64,000 nucleotides of DNA from Petrosia ficiformis (GCA_947044365.1 OX345636.1:14420615-14484614), one strand, 5' to 3'; shown: positions 25,301 to 31,504, counted from the stretch's first letter. The notes: generated from the letters alone by a model not told the origin. Made by a program: numbers and translations.

Positions 25301-28300
25301 GCTCTTATTTGACAAAAAATTTAGTATTATACTAAGTTAACTTTTGAGTCCATATTTTGCGTATTTTATTATGTTTGGTCTTCATTTAAAAAAAGGAATT
25401 TTCAAGTAACAACCAATTGAAAACTACCAGTATACAGATTTATCGTTATGCAGTCATGGTTATTTTACATTCTTCTTTATGTTGGGTTTATAGACTCTGT
25501 GTTGAAGTAATTTGATTATTTTGCTTTTGATATGAACACTGCAAGTTGTCTTGACAGTAATTGGATGTATATTTCAATCTCCACGGTTTTGTTTCAACTA
25601 TTGACAGCCACTTTGACCTAAAAATAAATGTATTATTTCAACTTCAAATATGTTACTTCAACCTCTGGCAGCCACTTTCATCTAAATGTAAATGTGTTAT
25701 TTCAACTTCAAGTATGTTACTTCAACTTCAGACACCTACTTTGATCTAAATGTAAATGTGTTATTTCAACTTCAAATATGGTACTTCCAACTTCTGGCAG
25801 CCACTTTGACCTGAAAGTAATTGTGTTATTTTAACCACATATAGAATTATATTGATAAGACATTCATGTTAAAGTAGCCTTAATATTATATCATTAAAAT
25901 AAATAAATCTACTTATTTCAACCATTTTGAAGTTAAAAATGATGTTATTTGGTATCATTATTTTAACCATATTAAAGTCATTTCAACTTTATTAAAATTG
26001 TGTTACTACAACATTTGTATTGTGAAGTGGAAATAACTCTAAAATTTGGTTACCTGGGTTGCAGTCAAAACAACCAAGTTTTTCTGGTTGTTTTAACAAC
26101 TTTTTTTTGCAGTGATATACAAGAGGGATTTAGGGTTGGTATGGAGCGATCAATCACCCTCCATTCATCCCGACGCAATCACCCATCTGTGAGGCTGAGA
26201 CCAAGTGCTGTCGAGGACTATTTAACTCTGGAGCAGAAATCAGGTCGATTCTCACCACCGGTTCCCGCTCATCTGATCCAGAATTGCCCATTAGGACTGG
26301 TCCCCAAATCTCAACCTGGAAAGTGGAGACTAATCACAGATCTCTCCTCTTCACGTCACCACAGCATTAATGATGGTATCTCACCGGATCTCTGCTCCCT
26401 ACAATACTGTAAGGTTGATGATGCCATTCAATTACTCCTGACACACGGGGCAAACGCACTCATGTGTAAGGTTGACTTGCAGAGTGCATACAGTGTTGTC
26501 CCCATCCACCCAGAGGACAGACCCCTGTTGGGTGTCAAGTGGGATGGTAAGGTATTCCTTGACATGGCCTTACCCTTTGGATTACGGTCATCCCCAAAAA
26601 ATGTTTCGCCATTGGCAGATGCCTTGGCTTGGCATGGATAGCATACCAGCATGGAGTAGCCCTCCAAATCCATTACCTAGATGATTTCATTATGGTAGGC
26701 CCGTCAGACACCCCCATTTGCAAGCGGTACTATCACAGCTTCCTCAATGCTGCCATGTGTTGGGAGTACCAATAGCAATAGACAAGCTTGTACCCACATG
26801 TACAATGCTCACCTTTCTTGGGATTGAGATTGACTCAGCAAGGTTGCAATGCCGTTTGCCAGCTGATAAACTTCGCCGACTACAGTCATTAATAGCCACC
26901 TGGCGAGGAAGACACTCTTGTAAGAAGCGAGACTTGCAATCTCTAGTTGGGCACTTAAATCATGCAGCCAAGTTGGTGAAACCAGGGCGATCATTCCTTC
27001 GGAGAATGATCGATTTGTTGCCAATTGCCAATCAACCAGATCACTACATCCGTCTTAACGTGGCATTTCGAGCAGATCTATTGTGGTGGGCGACATTTGT
27101 CGAGGATTGGAATGGCATCTCTATGATTCCCCCAGCACAGGGTTACTTTGCATGTCACATCAGATGCATACCCAGATACTATATGGGGTTGTGGTGCATT
27201 CTGTGATGCCCACTGGTTCCAGTTGCCGTGGCCCAGTAGCTGGGTGGAAACCACTATCATGAAGAAGGAATTGGCACCGATTGTTTTAGCCTCCATGTTG
27301 TGGGGTCATCAATGGCAGGGGAAACGTGTACAGTTTAATTGTGACAACATGGCATTGGTGTCATGCCTGTTGTCTGGCACCTCAAAAGACCCGGCGACTA
27401 TGCACTTACTCAGATGCCTATGGTTAATTACTGCCTTCTATCAGTTTGACCTGCATTCCTGGCAAACTGAACCTGGCAGCAGATGCTCTATCCAGGAATA
27501 ACCTATCCTGCTTTCTCTCTCTTTCCACAGGCCAGGTGGAGCCAGACTCGCATACCCCCCCAGTGGGTGGACCTGGTGTTGATTCGGAACTCGGACTGGA
27601 TGTCCTCAAGTTGGATACATTGGCTAAAAAGCTGTTTAACAAGGGTCTAGCCCCTTCAACTACACGAACGTACGCATCTTCGAAACAGAGATATCTCATC
27701 TTCTGTCATACATATAATATTCCACCCCTTCCTCTATCCGAAATAAAATTGTATAGATATGTTTCTTATTTGTCTGCTCAGCAGTTGAAATACCAGTCCA
27801 TTAAGTGTTACTTGTCAGCCATTCGGCACTTACAGATCTCTCATGGTTTTGCAGACCCTTTCTCCCCTGGTGTCTTTCCTCGGCTAGAGTATGTCCTTAA
27901 GGGAATTCGTCGTTCTCCTACCCCAACACCTACCCAGCAGCAATTGCCAATTACTCCTGATATACTTCGCAGAATGCATAGAGTGTGGGCAGGGGTAGCC
28001 AATAACCCCAACACTCACTTATTGTGGGCAGCTTGTTGTGTAGCCTTTTTTGGATTTCTACGCTCTGGTGAGTTGACAGCTTCGTCACAGGACTCATATG
28101 ACCCACAGTCTACTCTTCTGTTGTCAGATATAGCGCTTGACACTCACAACAACCCTACCATGTTGGCAGTGACACTAAAGCAGAGTAAAACAGACCCTTT
28201 TCATCTGGGGGTCACACTTTTCATGGGAAGGACTGGAGACATTGTCTGTCCTGTTAAGGCGCTCACTTCATTCTTGGCAGTGCGATCAAAAGGCCATGGC

Positions 28301-29764
28301 CCATTGTTTACCTATCAGGATGGGTCATATGGGTCTCTTAAAGGATGCGTTGTCACAACTCGGAGTAGACCACACTCGATTCAATGGTCATAGCTTTCGG
28401 ATTGGAGCAGCCACAACAGCCGCCCAGAAGGGCATACAAGACTCAACTATCGAGATGCTGGGTCGGTGGCAATCAGCTGCCTATCTTCGTTATGTTCAGA
28501 CCCCTCGCAGTCAATTGATTCCTGTCTCTGCAAGACTAGTGTCCTAACCTAATATTTACTGGGCATTTTACACATATTGATCATCTGTGTCATTTGGTTT
28601 TCTTTGTATATTGCTATCAGTATTTAGTTCCATGTCTTTGTATGTCCTATGATTTTCTAGAATATATTTCATTTGCTCTGAACTGTAATTCATGGGGCGA
28701 ATTGGACTCTTAATTAGTATTTGGGGGGAGAGGGTTACTCTCCTTTGGGCTAATCAGGGTTAATTAATTAATTACCCTGAATCCCCTCCCCTCGGCAACC
28801 ACACCTTGTAGGTGGGGTTGCAATGGCATCAGGTTTGGGGAGGGGCCTCATAATTACCAAACACCTCTATCCCTCTTACTCAAGAGTGATAAAGAGGCCC
28901 CCTCCTTCACCCTTGACAGGTTGAGGTAAGTTAGGGATCCATACGATGTTAACTAGTATATAGCTACACTGTATTAACATGTTTGCTACCATATGTCTTA
29001 TTATGACATGGACTTTATACTAGTCAATATAGATCAAGATCAAATGAACTGTGCATGACTTAAATGTTACATCACAGTAAAAATAAATCAGTATGGAGGA
29101 AAATATAATTACTTTTAAACTCCTGTAACAACCTGAAGGTTTTTACAGTGATAGTCATAAATGAGTAATCACAGAACACTAAGGAAGGAGTTTAAGTGCG
29201 ATGGTAAGACAAATACTATATTATTTTTTATGCAGGCTCAGCCTGAAGCACCACGATTATGTTTGACATGGTATACAATTGTTAATTGTACATTGTATAC
29301 ATGGTCAAGCAATGGCATGGGACATGACTTTATTCACAAAGTGTATAATTATAATTAGTACATACATTTACAAATAGATTCTACCTGTATGCATGATGTG
29401 CAATCCCTTATCAGCAGCAATCCTCTCAGCAGTAGCAAGATCAACACTAGCAATAGCATTACACAGACAGCTCCAGGTTGGTAGAGGTTGCTCTGGGGTT
29501 TCCCTCTTCAACCATGTTTCAATCACAGCTGACATACATTTAGTAACGTCATTACTGTTATTTCTTGCTATAATATTGATGGTGTATTTGGTGATACCAA
29601 GTCTACTTCCAATATCTTCCCAGTTAGCACTGAACTGTTTGGTTGTCTGATATACCTCATTAAAATCAGTTTGAATATCTGTTATATTATAAAATAATGA
29701 CATATTAAATATGTACAAATACAATAGTTTAATACTCACAAAGAATAGGATCTTTAGATGACAT
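668..29764 (-). CDS. Death-domain protein with sponge-type C-terminal domain, 8-exon model
   Basis: Proposed minus-strand gene. Exons: 29740-29764 (ATG), 29385-29678, 16382-16437, 16015-16069, 14456-14514, 3277-3340, 2109-2167 and 668-1396 (TAA stop). Each boundary has GT/AG, each exon is open in the required frame, and the phases chain correctly (1,1,0,0,1,0). The total is 1341 nt, 446 aa plus stop. Order of parts: death domain (about residues 8-100); linker exons that repeat a D..VD.P.L...E.K pattern three times and a basic KRRKRRH / KGRKRRH stretch twice; then a 243-aa C-terminal exon of a family I know from Amphimedon proteins. Death domains mediate homotypic interactions in apoptotic and innate immune signalling; the basic stretches could be nuclear localisation signals (inference). 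The 12.9-kb and 11.1-kb introns are filled with transposons. The weakest link is 29385 to 16437, which rests on splice phase only. Alternatives are two neighbouring genes, or a duplicated tail module that is not always spliced in. Confidence 0.5.
1768..1840 (+). repeat. tRNA-like (SINE-type) sequence inside the duplicated segment
   Basis: GCAGTCATGGCCAAGTGG resembles the start and A box of a class II tRNA (Ser/Leu type), and GTGGGTTCAAGAAAC about 45 bp later resembles a B box. The counterpart in copy 2 is at 13719-13790 with a damaged B box. No intact cloverleaf can be drawn, so it is a tRNA-derived repeat at best. Confidence 0.35.
2109..3340 (-). CDS. Linker exons 6-7, module copy B
   Basis: Exon 3277-3340 (64 nt, [12 protein letters not shown] then QKGRKRRH) follows a TATACAG acceptor. 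Exon 2109-2167 (59 nt, [20 protein letters not shown]) follows CTCATAG. The first ends in phase 1 and the second in phase 0, exactly what the terminal exon at 1396 needs (Q-D-D-S-V-G). They are the duplicated counterparts of the exons at 16015-16069 and 14456-14514. Confidence 0.55.
3491..4235. repeat. Degenerate MITE remnant and unannotated AT-rich sequence
   Basis: AGTTAAGGAAGTTG..TCATTCC (near 3495) through AAAGCAAGCATAGGGATA (about 3910-3933) matches the body and right end of the element at 13848-14226 in degenerate form; the left terminus is missing. Nothing recognised in 3935-4235. Confidence 0.4.
4236..4625. mobile_element. MITE copy A, CACTG-end family (degenerate)
   Basis: The left end GCAAAAATGAAATTGTTAAAATAACA and the right end TATTTTAACAATTCTATTTTTGCAATG are inverted repeats. 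The interior has no ORF. Same family as 33767-34155 and 42517-42946; its terminal CACTG motifs have drifted. These ends match the right end of the CACTA-type element at 26080-26114. Confidence 0.6.
4724..4945. repeat. Foldback repeat
   Basis: The left arm (GATTGGGATGGTACCTTAGC...CCACTTCCACATA, about 4780-4835) is answered by an inverted right arm (TAGGGTTGTTATGTGCAAGTGG...GCTAAGGTACAATCCCAATC, about 4890-4942). Related copies lie at 31505-31757 and 60490-60690, with more degraded ones near 44999 and 56330. No coding sequence. Confidence 0.6.
4946..5433. repeat. Hairpin plus 37-bp direct repeat
   Basis: CGCCCACGGAAAAGACTACAA (about 4952) and its inverse ending CCGTGGGCA (to about 5028) form a hairpin. 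The loop contains AACTGTAGTTGCTCTCTGAG... (about 4975-5011), which recurs directly at about 5230-5266. GTGGGCAGATGCTACTCCAA at about 5022-5053 is inverted at 9230-9262 on the far side of the LINE. Nothing coding. Confidence 0.45.
5987..9080 (-). pseudogene. LINE polyprotein: hydrophobic leader, 2A-like, PHD, APE endonuclease, reverse transcriptase
   Basis: Frame 1 (9080-8055) starts [16 protein letters not shown], a signal-peptide-like segment. It has GNIESNPGP at residues 102-110, a C4HC3 PHD finger at about 111-165 ([19 protein letters not shown]), and from about 207 the endonuclease opening [16 protein letters not shown] with CETFLD and [12 protein letters not shown] break near 8050 shifts to a frame containing MGDININF and [10 protein letters not shown] (8041-7655), which carries the endonuclease SDH motif. 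A further break precedes 7694-7488 and then the RT frame (7510-5987). RT motifs seen: [66 protein letters not shown] (the catalytic YADD) and FRYLGVTV. The RT would copy element RNA at nicked target DNA. At least two frame breaks indicate a dead copy. Confidence 0.85.
8751..8777 (-). other. 2A-like ribosome-skipping motif in the LINE ORF
   Basis: Encodes GNIESNPGP, matching the 2A consensus D-V/I-E-x-N-P-G-P except for N in place of D. It sits between a hydrophobic leader and the PHD finger, where skipping would release about 109 residues from the downstream polyprotein. 2A-like motifs in APE-type non-LTR elements are established; activity here is untested, and the D-to-N change may weaken it. 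Confidence 0.6.
9116..9524. repeat. Tandem 48-bp duplication and AGTATCGAC repeats
   Basis: TTAACAGTTAAACTTAGCAG... is repeated twice back to back (9275-9322 and 9323-9370), followed by three AGTATCGA(C/T) units (about 9380-9407). No gene recognised. Confidence 0.7.
9534..10465. mobile_element. TIR element with 9-bp target duplication carrying a RecQ fragment (Mutator-like?)
   Basis: The ends TAGTCTGGAAACCAGACC... (from 9534) and ...GGTTTCCAGACTA (to 10465) are inverted repeats of about 65 bp that extend through GGGTCTGG..TTAACGTAATGC. The element is flanked by identical GTACTCATT copies at 9525-9533 and 10466-10474. Long TIRs with a 9-bp duplication are characteristic of Mutator-like elements. 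The interior holds a truncated RecQ-helicase exon, so it may be a gene-capturing non-autonomous copy, or a deletion derivative of an element that naturally encodes a helicase. A related element with a perfect 9-bp duplication is at 61880-62461. Confidence 0.7.
9680..10069 (+). pseudogene. RecQ-like DNA helicase N-terminal fragment
   Basis: Starts [20 protein letters not shown], then motif 0/I with a Walker A ([15 protein letters not shown]), motif Ia [13 protein letters not shown] and, after a one-base frameshift near 9985, the TPESLF motif. This is the start of the RecQ-family SF2 helicase core, an ATP-dependent 3'-5' DNA unwinding enzyme. The exon appears to end at CTGCAG|GTGATC (about 10069). 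The DEAH-type motif II and all later motifs are absent, so it cannot be a functional helicase. It lies wholly between the terminal inverted repeats of the element at 9534-10465. Confidence 0.75.
10475..11276. repeat. ATCGATA-rich inverted repeats and unannotated sequence
   Basis: From 10555 to about 10670 there is GCGCATGCGC followed by overlapping palindromic TATCGATA/AGTATCG blocks ending TATCGCCCATCC, a composition typical of a hAT-type transposon end. From 10800 to 10920 a GC-rich stretch (GGGGGGGCTACGCCCC) is followed by GTCGGATATA(C/G)TATATC repeats. No coding sequence; 10920-11276 is unassigned. Confidence 0.35.
11277..13430 (+). pseudogene. Pogo/Tigger-type transposase with C-terminal PHD finger, broken
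   Basis: A plus-strand transposase of the Tc1/mariner superfamily, pogo branch (DDE_1). In order: an N-terminal psq-type helix-turn-helix ([24 protein letters not shown]), a CENP-B-like segment ([13 protein letters not shown]), then catalytic DDD motifs [16 protein letters not shown] and [20 protein letters not shown] lysine/arginine-rich region with RGRGRGRG repeats follows (about 12850-13150), and a C-terminal PHD-like CPVCGF...[14 protein letters not shown] (about 13313-13400). It binds element ends and cuts and pastes DNA. This copy is dead: a TAG two codons after the ATG at 11277, a TGA at about 11570, and frameshifts near 11845 and 12050. The PHD finger lacks its last cysteine pair because the sequence runs into the duplicated segment at about 13425. 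Confidence 0.85.
13848..14226. mobile_element. MITE with ATCCCTATGATTGCTTT ends
   Basis: The left end ATCCCTATGATTGCTTT and right end AAAGCAATCATAGGGAT are exact inverted repeats. The interior contains a tRNA-like A box (GTGGCTCAGTCAATTAATGG, about 13960) and B box (GCGTTCGAACTC, about 14012). Relatives in this window: 50191-50793, 53905-54253, and partial copies near 3491-3933, 46230-46415 and 54457-54700. No ORF. No target duplication is evident. Confidence 0.65.
14456..16069 (-). CDS. Linker exons 4-5, module copy A
   Basis: Two exons, 16015-16069 (55 nt) and 14456-14514 (59 nt). The first encodes a basic stretch ([12 protein letters not shown]) and the second an acidic/proline linker ([13 protein letters not shown]...EPKL). 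Both have good GT/AG sites and no stops. Compared with copy B (2109-3340) the first exon is exactly 9 nt (three codons) shorter and the second has the same length, so the reading frame has survived divergence. Exon 5 ends in phase 0, so it can join either the exon at 3340 or the terminal exon at 1396. Confidence 0.5.
16382..16437 (-). CDS. Linker exon 3 (DMPQVDDSL...PKQ)
   Basis: A 56-nt open exon bounded by CATAG and CAG|GTATTG, phase 1 in and 0 out. It encodes a proline-rich acidic linker. Its flanks resemble those of the exons at 14456-14514 and 2109-2167 (for example GGGAAATAAA / GAGAAATAAA next to the acceptor), so it looks like an older third copy of the same exon. Family unknown. Confidence 0.45.
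16438..17340. other. Unassigned AT-rich sequence
   Basis: No coding pattern or clear repeat except CATTGTAAAAATGAACGGGT at about 16997, followed by the palindrome GGTTGTTTTAACC. This resembles the CACTG-end transposon termini but is unpaired. Probably intron of the minus-strand death-domain gene. Confidence 0.3.
17464..18895 (+). pseudogene. DIRS gag-like region with zinc-knuckle motifs
   Basis: The first block (ATG at 17464 or 17593) encodes [20 protein letters not shown] and a serine/threonine-rich stretch, then becomes non-coding. A second block at 18502-18708 encodes [20 protein letters not shown], ending in a C-x2-C-x4-H-x4-C knuckle ([14 protein letters not shown]). A third block in a shifted frame gives [11 protein letters not shown] (about 18800-18833) and a possible C-x6-C-x3-C after it. 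This W-x2-YD-x2-FR ... SWN-x-G-x-C layout is the nucleocapsid-like region of animal DIRS elements. Frame changes and gaps show decay. The block ends where the CACTA element begins. Confidence 0.6.
18896..19452. other. Left sub-terminal region of the CACTA element
   Basis: AT-rich, with scattered GTTGTTTTAA, GGTTAAAAC and AGTTGAA motifs similar to the right sub-terminal region. No ORF. Confidence 0.35.
19453..22237 (-). CDS. CACTA/Tnp2-like transposase with N-terminal C2H2 fingers, intact
   Basis: Two exons, 21461-22237 and 19453-21366, joined by GTAAGC/TATAG in phase 0; 896 codons plus stop without a break. Residues 29-82 hold two C2H2 fingers (C29-C32-H46-H51; C60-C64-H77-H82), likely DNA-binding. 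An acidic segment with [12 protein letters not shown] and a helical stretch with [12 protein letters not shown] follow. Exon 2 opens [20 protein letters not shown] and contains YIPLFDSL, then the transposase-like core with [20 protein letters not shown] and the C-terminal [12 protein letters not shown]...LGPL typical of animal CACTA/Tnp2-like proteins. It would bind and mobilise the element. Intactness suggests recent activity or domestication. The start at 22237 is the first ATG of the open frame; MNM at residues 8-10 is an alternative. Confidence 0.75.
22238..22342. promoter_or_regulatory. Shared bidirectional promoter of transposase and SAM gene
   Basis: Only about 105 bp separate the two start codons. 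The interval contains ACGCATGCGCAG (22234-22245), close to the NRF1 palindrome, and TTTTTGGCGG (about 22303-22312), an E2F-like motif. Both are common in metazoan bidirectional promoters. No TATA box is seen. Function is inferred. Confidence 0.45.
22343..25027 (+). CDS. SAM-domain protein, SAMD3-like, six exons, frameshift in the last
   Basis: Exons 22343-22436, 22581-22687, 22745-23110, 23174-23539, 24343-24654 and 24709-25027, with good GT/AG sites and consistent phases. Exons 1-2 encode a SAM domain ([14 protein letters not shown] start [19 protein letters not shown], then [19 protein letters not shown]). Exon 3 has a serine-rich linker and [18 protein letters not shown]; the 3/4 junction restores [11 protein letters not shown]. 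Exons 4-6 match the C-terminal part of SAMD3-like proteins ([30 protein letters not shown]; then, in the +1 frame, [15 protein letters not shown] and VILGIPD). A one-base frameshift near 24830 separates the last two, so the C-terminus is damaged unless it is an assembly error. SAM domains mediate protein-protein contacts. Its place inside a transposon, sharing a promoter with the transposase, suggests an accessory role (inference). An upstream in-frame ATG at 22280 would add 21 residues. Confidence 0.7.
23577..23775. repeat. GTACTTGTACTT array in SAM-gene intron 4
   Basis: Irregular tandem repeats of GTACTTGTACTT and its inverse AAGTACAAGTAC, self-complementary over about 200 bp. It ends where the inverted-repeat element at 23795 begins. 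Confidence 0.7.
23795..24057. mobile_element. Long-inverted-repeat MITE in SAM-gene intron 4
   Basis: The left arm (TATATGTGACTGGGAATG ... CATTTTGTACAGGAAA, 23795-23905) is answered by an inverted right arm (TTTCCTGTACAAAATGG ... CATTCCCGGTCACATATA, 23971-24057) around a 65-bp loop. No ORF. It sits within the intron, so the SAM-gene exons are not interrupted. Confidence 0.7.
25028..26114. repeat. Right sub-terminal repeats of the CACTA element
   Basis: From about 25610 to 25835 a unit of about 64 bp (TATTTCAACTTCAAATATG.TACTTC...GCCACTTTGA) repeats a little over three times. Upstream, 25030-25380 has looser CTCAGTTAAC / CTGAGGCTC repeats. The terminus is GGTTGTTTTAACAAC, eight T, GCAGTG at 26110-26114. 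Confidence 0.65.
26115..27500 (+). pseudogene. DIRS reverse transcriptase and RNase H
   Basis: The frame at 26115-26641 encodes [32 protein letters not shown] and [15 protein letters not shown] (catalytic aspartate), then [11 protein letters not shown] one-base shift leads to [15 protein letters not shown] (about 26675-26710), the active-site YLDD box. A further shift gives [19 protein letters not shown] and [17 protein letters not shown] (26800-26960). RNase H motifs follow: [29 protein letters not shown] and NCDNMALVS. Together these are the polymerase half of DIRS replication. At least three frameshifts and a TAG near 26773 show that the copy is dead. Confidence 0.8.
27446..28547 (+). pseudogene. 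DIRS tyrosine recombinase
   Basis: 27446-28393 encodes the RNase H tail [17 protein letters not shown] and then a tyrosine recombinase: an N-terminal SAM-like core-binding segment ([20 protein letters not shown]) and the catalytic domain with arginine in [12 protein letters not shown]. After a frameshift near 28340 the second frame (to 28547) supplies the HxxR box [14 protein letters not shown], the GRW tryptophan and the nucleophile tyrosine in AYLRYVQTP. All four hallmark positions are visible, but on two frames. The enzyme would integrate the circular DNA intermediate. Confidence 0.85.
28931..29367. other. No gene recognised
   Basis: AT-rich spacer between the DIRS end and the death-domain exons. 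A plus-strand GATG|GTAAGA ... TTTATGCAG|GCTCAG pair at about 29201-29236 could be splice-like, but no coding potential supports it. Confidence 0.3.
29385..29764 (-). CDS. Exons 1-2: start codon and death domain
   Basis: Exon 1 (29740-29764) encodes MSSKDPIL and ends GTGAGT. Exon 2 starts at 29678 after an AACAG acceptor. It encodes a six-helix death-fold pattern with the usual hydrophobic and tryptophan positions: [10 protein letters not shown], then [28 protein letters not shown], and a final ATAERIA helix. Length and order fit a Death domain (the FADD/ankyrin-type superfamily, abundant in sponges). Reading through the donor CAG|GTAGAA at 29383-29385 would stop at 29368, giving a protein of about 112 aa. 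Splicing at that donor leaves phase 1, which fits the exon at 16437. No membrane segment or signal peptide is seen. Confidence 0.65.
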
Positions 29765-30385
29765 AGTTTCCTTCTTTGCGAAGAGAAATTTAGATGGCCA
29801 CACCCTAAAATATACTAATTTCGGACATTTCCGGGGATCTTGGTCAATCCCCGGAAATGACCGAAATTAATACCGTATAGTGGGAAATATTCGTTGGGTG
29901 CAAAATTTCGTTATTTTCGTTGGCAGTTGAGGGCAACGAAAATTTGAATCAACAAAAATTTGACTCGACGAAAATTTTGCGATCTTGACTGATGATGACT
30001 CAAGTGAACTCCATGTGAATCTCTTGAAAAGGGAACAAATACGGAAGTACAGACTGGAATAGAAAAGGCAACAAATACTATATCACAGATCAGCCATGGA
30101 CACGTGGAAAGAGTCATTGAGACAAAAATATACTTATCTAGGAGGAGTGCTACCATCAATACCATCATGTGTGACTCATCATCTGAAAATAGTATGATAA
30201 ATAAAGTAGTTACAATTTGTTGTGTACTATGTAATTGCTGTGATTCAATTGTACCATTTGAATAATATAATAGTTATAATAATCATACAATAATCATTAT
30301 CAGGTAATTATTATGTTTCTCAATAATTATTATAATTATAGAAATTATTATTATTATTATTTTATTATAACAAACTATAGCTTTT
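29765..30385. repeat. Hairpin, MITE end and AT-rich spacer upstream of the death-domain gene
   Basis: TAATTTCGGACATTTCCGGGGAT and its inverse form a near-perfect hairpin at 29817-29871, immediately followed by TACCGTATAGTGGGAAATATTCG. The same end (ACCGTATAGCCGGAAAATTTGGCGG, inverted) is at 39001-39054. 30240-30370 is ATT/AATT-rich. The promoter of the death-domain gene should lie near 29765-29815 but has no recognisable motif. Confidence 0.5.
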
Positions 30386-31062
30386 TCAGTGATCTTTTTC
30401 TTTGCTTTCTTTTGGTGCTGCAGTTAGGACAATACCATTGTTGACACGAAACCATTGTATGTCGCAAGTGGAGTTGTCACACATAATCATTTCTCCAGAC
30501 TCAGCACCTCTGCAAGAGCACCAACTGTCATCAGTTTTATTTTTATCTTGAGCAACATTACCATTGGGTTCAACTGTAACCCATGGATGCGATGGAGCTA
30601 CAGACAACTTCTGAAAATGTTTGACATTTCCTGTTACAACACACACTATTTTACCTGTTATCTTAGCTGTCGAACGATAAAGTTGAACATCAGAAACCCA
30701 TCCATCCACCACATACTTGTATGCTTCTAAACTCTTATAAGCCTTCAGTTGATCTTTGCCGGGTAAATATAGCTGCTAGGAGTAGTCACTAGATAGTTAT
30801 AAATGTCAGGGTATTCAACACATGGCCATAGCCTTTCATCATGCTTGACACTGTCTCCCTTGTTAAATGCATACGGGTCCTCTATTCCTCCAAGCATCCC
30901 AGTCAATTTTGTGAGTATCTTCTCTTTGAAGTAGCTGGACATGCTTATCCACGCCTGCTTTTGCCACTCAATATGGCGCCCTAGCAACGCATTCACGGTT
31001 GCTATGCATTTATGCATTTGTGCATAACCTCTATACTGCAATTTGATTGGAGAGCAAAACAT
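30386..31062 (-). pseudogene. YqaJ/SWIM-type mobile-element protein fragment with ING-like PHD finger
   Basis: Two minus-strand frames form one protein. The first is 31062-30745 (KCIATVNALLGRHIEWQKQ, DERLWPCVEYPDIYNYLV). The second is 30780-30386 (QLKAYKSLEAYKYVVDGWV, GNVKHFQKLSVAPSHPWV, then WCSCRGAESGEMIMCDNSTC-DIQWFRV). The PDIYNYLV - YKYFVDGWV - H.Q.....P..PW pattern is the N-terminal and SWIM-adjacent part of animal transposon-associated proteins carrying a YqaJ recombinase. The CxC...EMIxCDNxxCxxxWF segment is an ING-type PHD finger. One frameshift near 30760. The YqaJ nuclease part is absent. No independent function is expected. Confidence 0.6.
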
Positions 31063-31504
31063 CTGCCAATAACGTTGTTGAAGTGTACCAGAACCACCCC
31101 CTCTCGCTCGTTAAAAGTACATCATCTTTTTTAAAAGTATGGGTCTGGATGGATTTGTGATCATAATACAAAGCCGAAGTATGAAATCCTGCCTGGCTAT
31201 ACCTGTAGAAAAGGGAATGGACAGTGACGGTAGACTAGACAAGCCAAATAGCTATATGACATAATATAGGGCCAAGGTATTGAAGGTATTACAATATGGG
31301 AATGATTTTAATATAGATCATCATAACATGTTCAGTACAACTGAAGTACAGTGTACTAACTATATACTGTTACTATATATAGACTATACTGTTACTATAT
31401 AGACTGTAATGTTATTGTAGACTATATTGTTACTATATTTAGACTATTGTTACTATATATAGACTATATTGTTACTATAATTACATAAACTAAAGATAAT
31501 AAAA
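31063..31504. repeat. Spacer with TATATAGACTATA-TTGTTAC tandem repeats
   Basis: From about 31365 to 31478 a unit of about 24 bp (CTGTTACTATATATAGACTATA) repeats five times with length variation. No coding signal in the rest. Confidence 0.6.

Larger units (their letters stand above)
18896..26114. mobile_element. CACTA (EnSpm)-type transposon with two divergent genes
   Basis: Contains a minus-strand C2H2/Tnp2-like transposase and a plus-strand SAM-domain gene, head to head. The right terminus is CAGTG at 26110-26114, directly followed by DIRS reverse transcriptase. Read inward the end is CACTGC, eight A, then GTTGTTAAAACAAC, almost identical to the MITE at 42517. Sub-terminal sequence is rich in GTTGAAATAACAC-type repeats, as CACTA elements often are. 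The left terminus was not found; the boundary at about 18896 is set by where DIRS gag coding stops. Confidence 0.65.
17341..28930 (+). mobile_element. DIRS-type tyrosine-recombinase retrotransposon, split by a CACTA element
   Basis: GC-rich coding blocks at 17464-18890 (gag) and 26115-28547 (RT, RNase H, tyrosine recombinase) stand out from AT-rich surroundings and fit one plus-strand DIRS element. The CACTA-type element occupies the gap. DIRS elements integrate with a tyrosine recombinase rather than a DDE integrase. Downstream of the recombinase, GGGGAGGGGCCTC (28837-28849) is inverted at 28894-28905, compatible with the internally complementary ends of DIRS elements. Exact outer ends were not determined. 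Confidence 0.75.

Noticed and set aside
25570..25840. Regular 64-bp repeats considered as a CRISPR or satellite array
   Set aside because: Tandem without unique spacers, only three to four units, inside a transposon's sub-terminal region.
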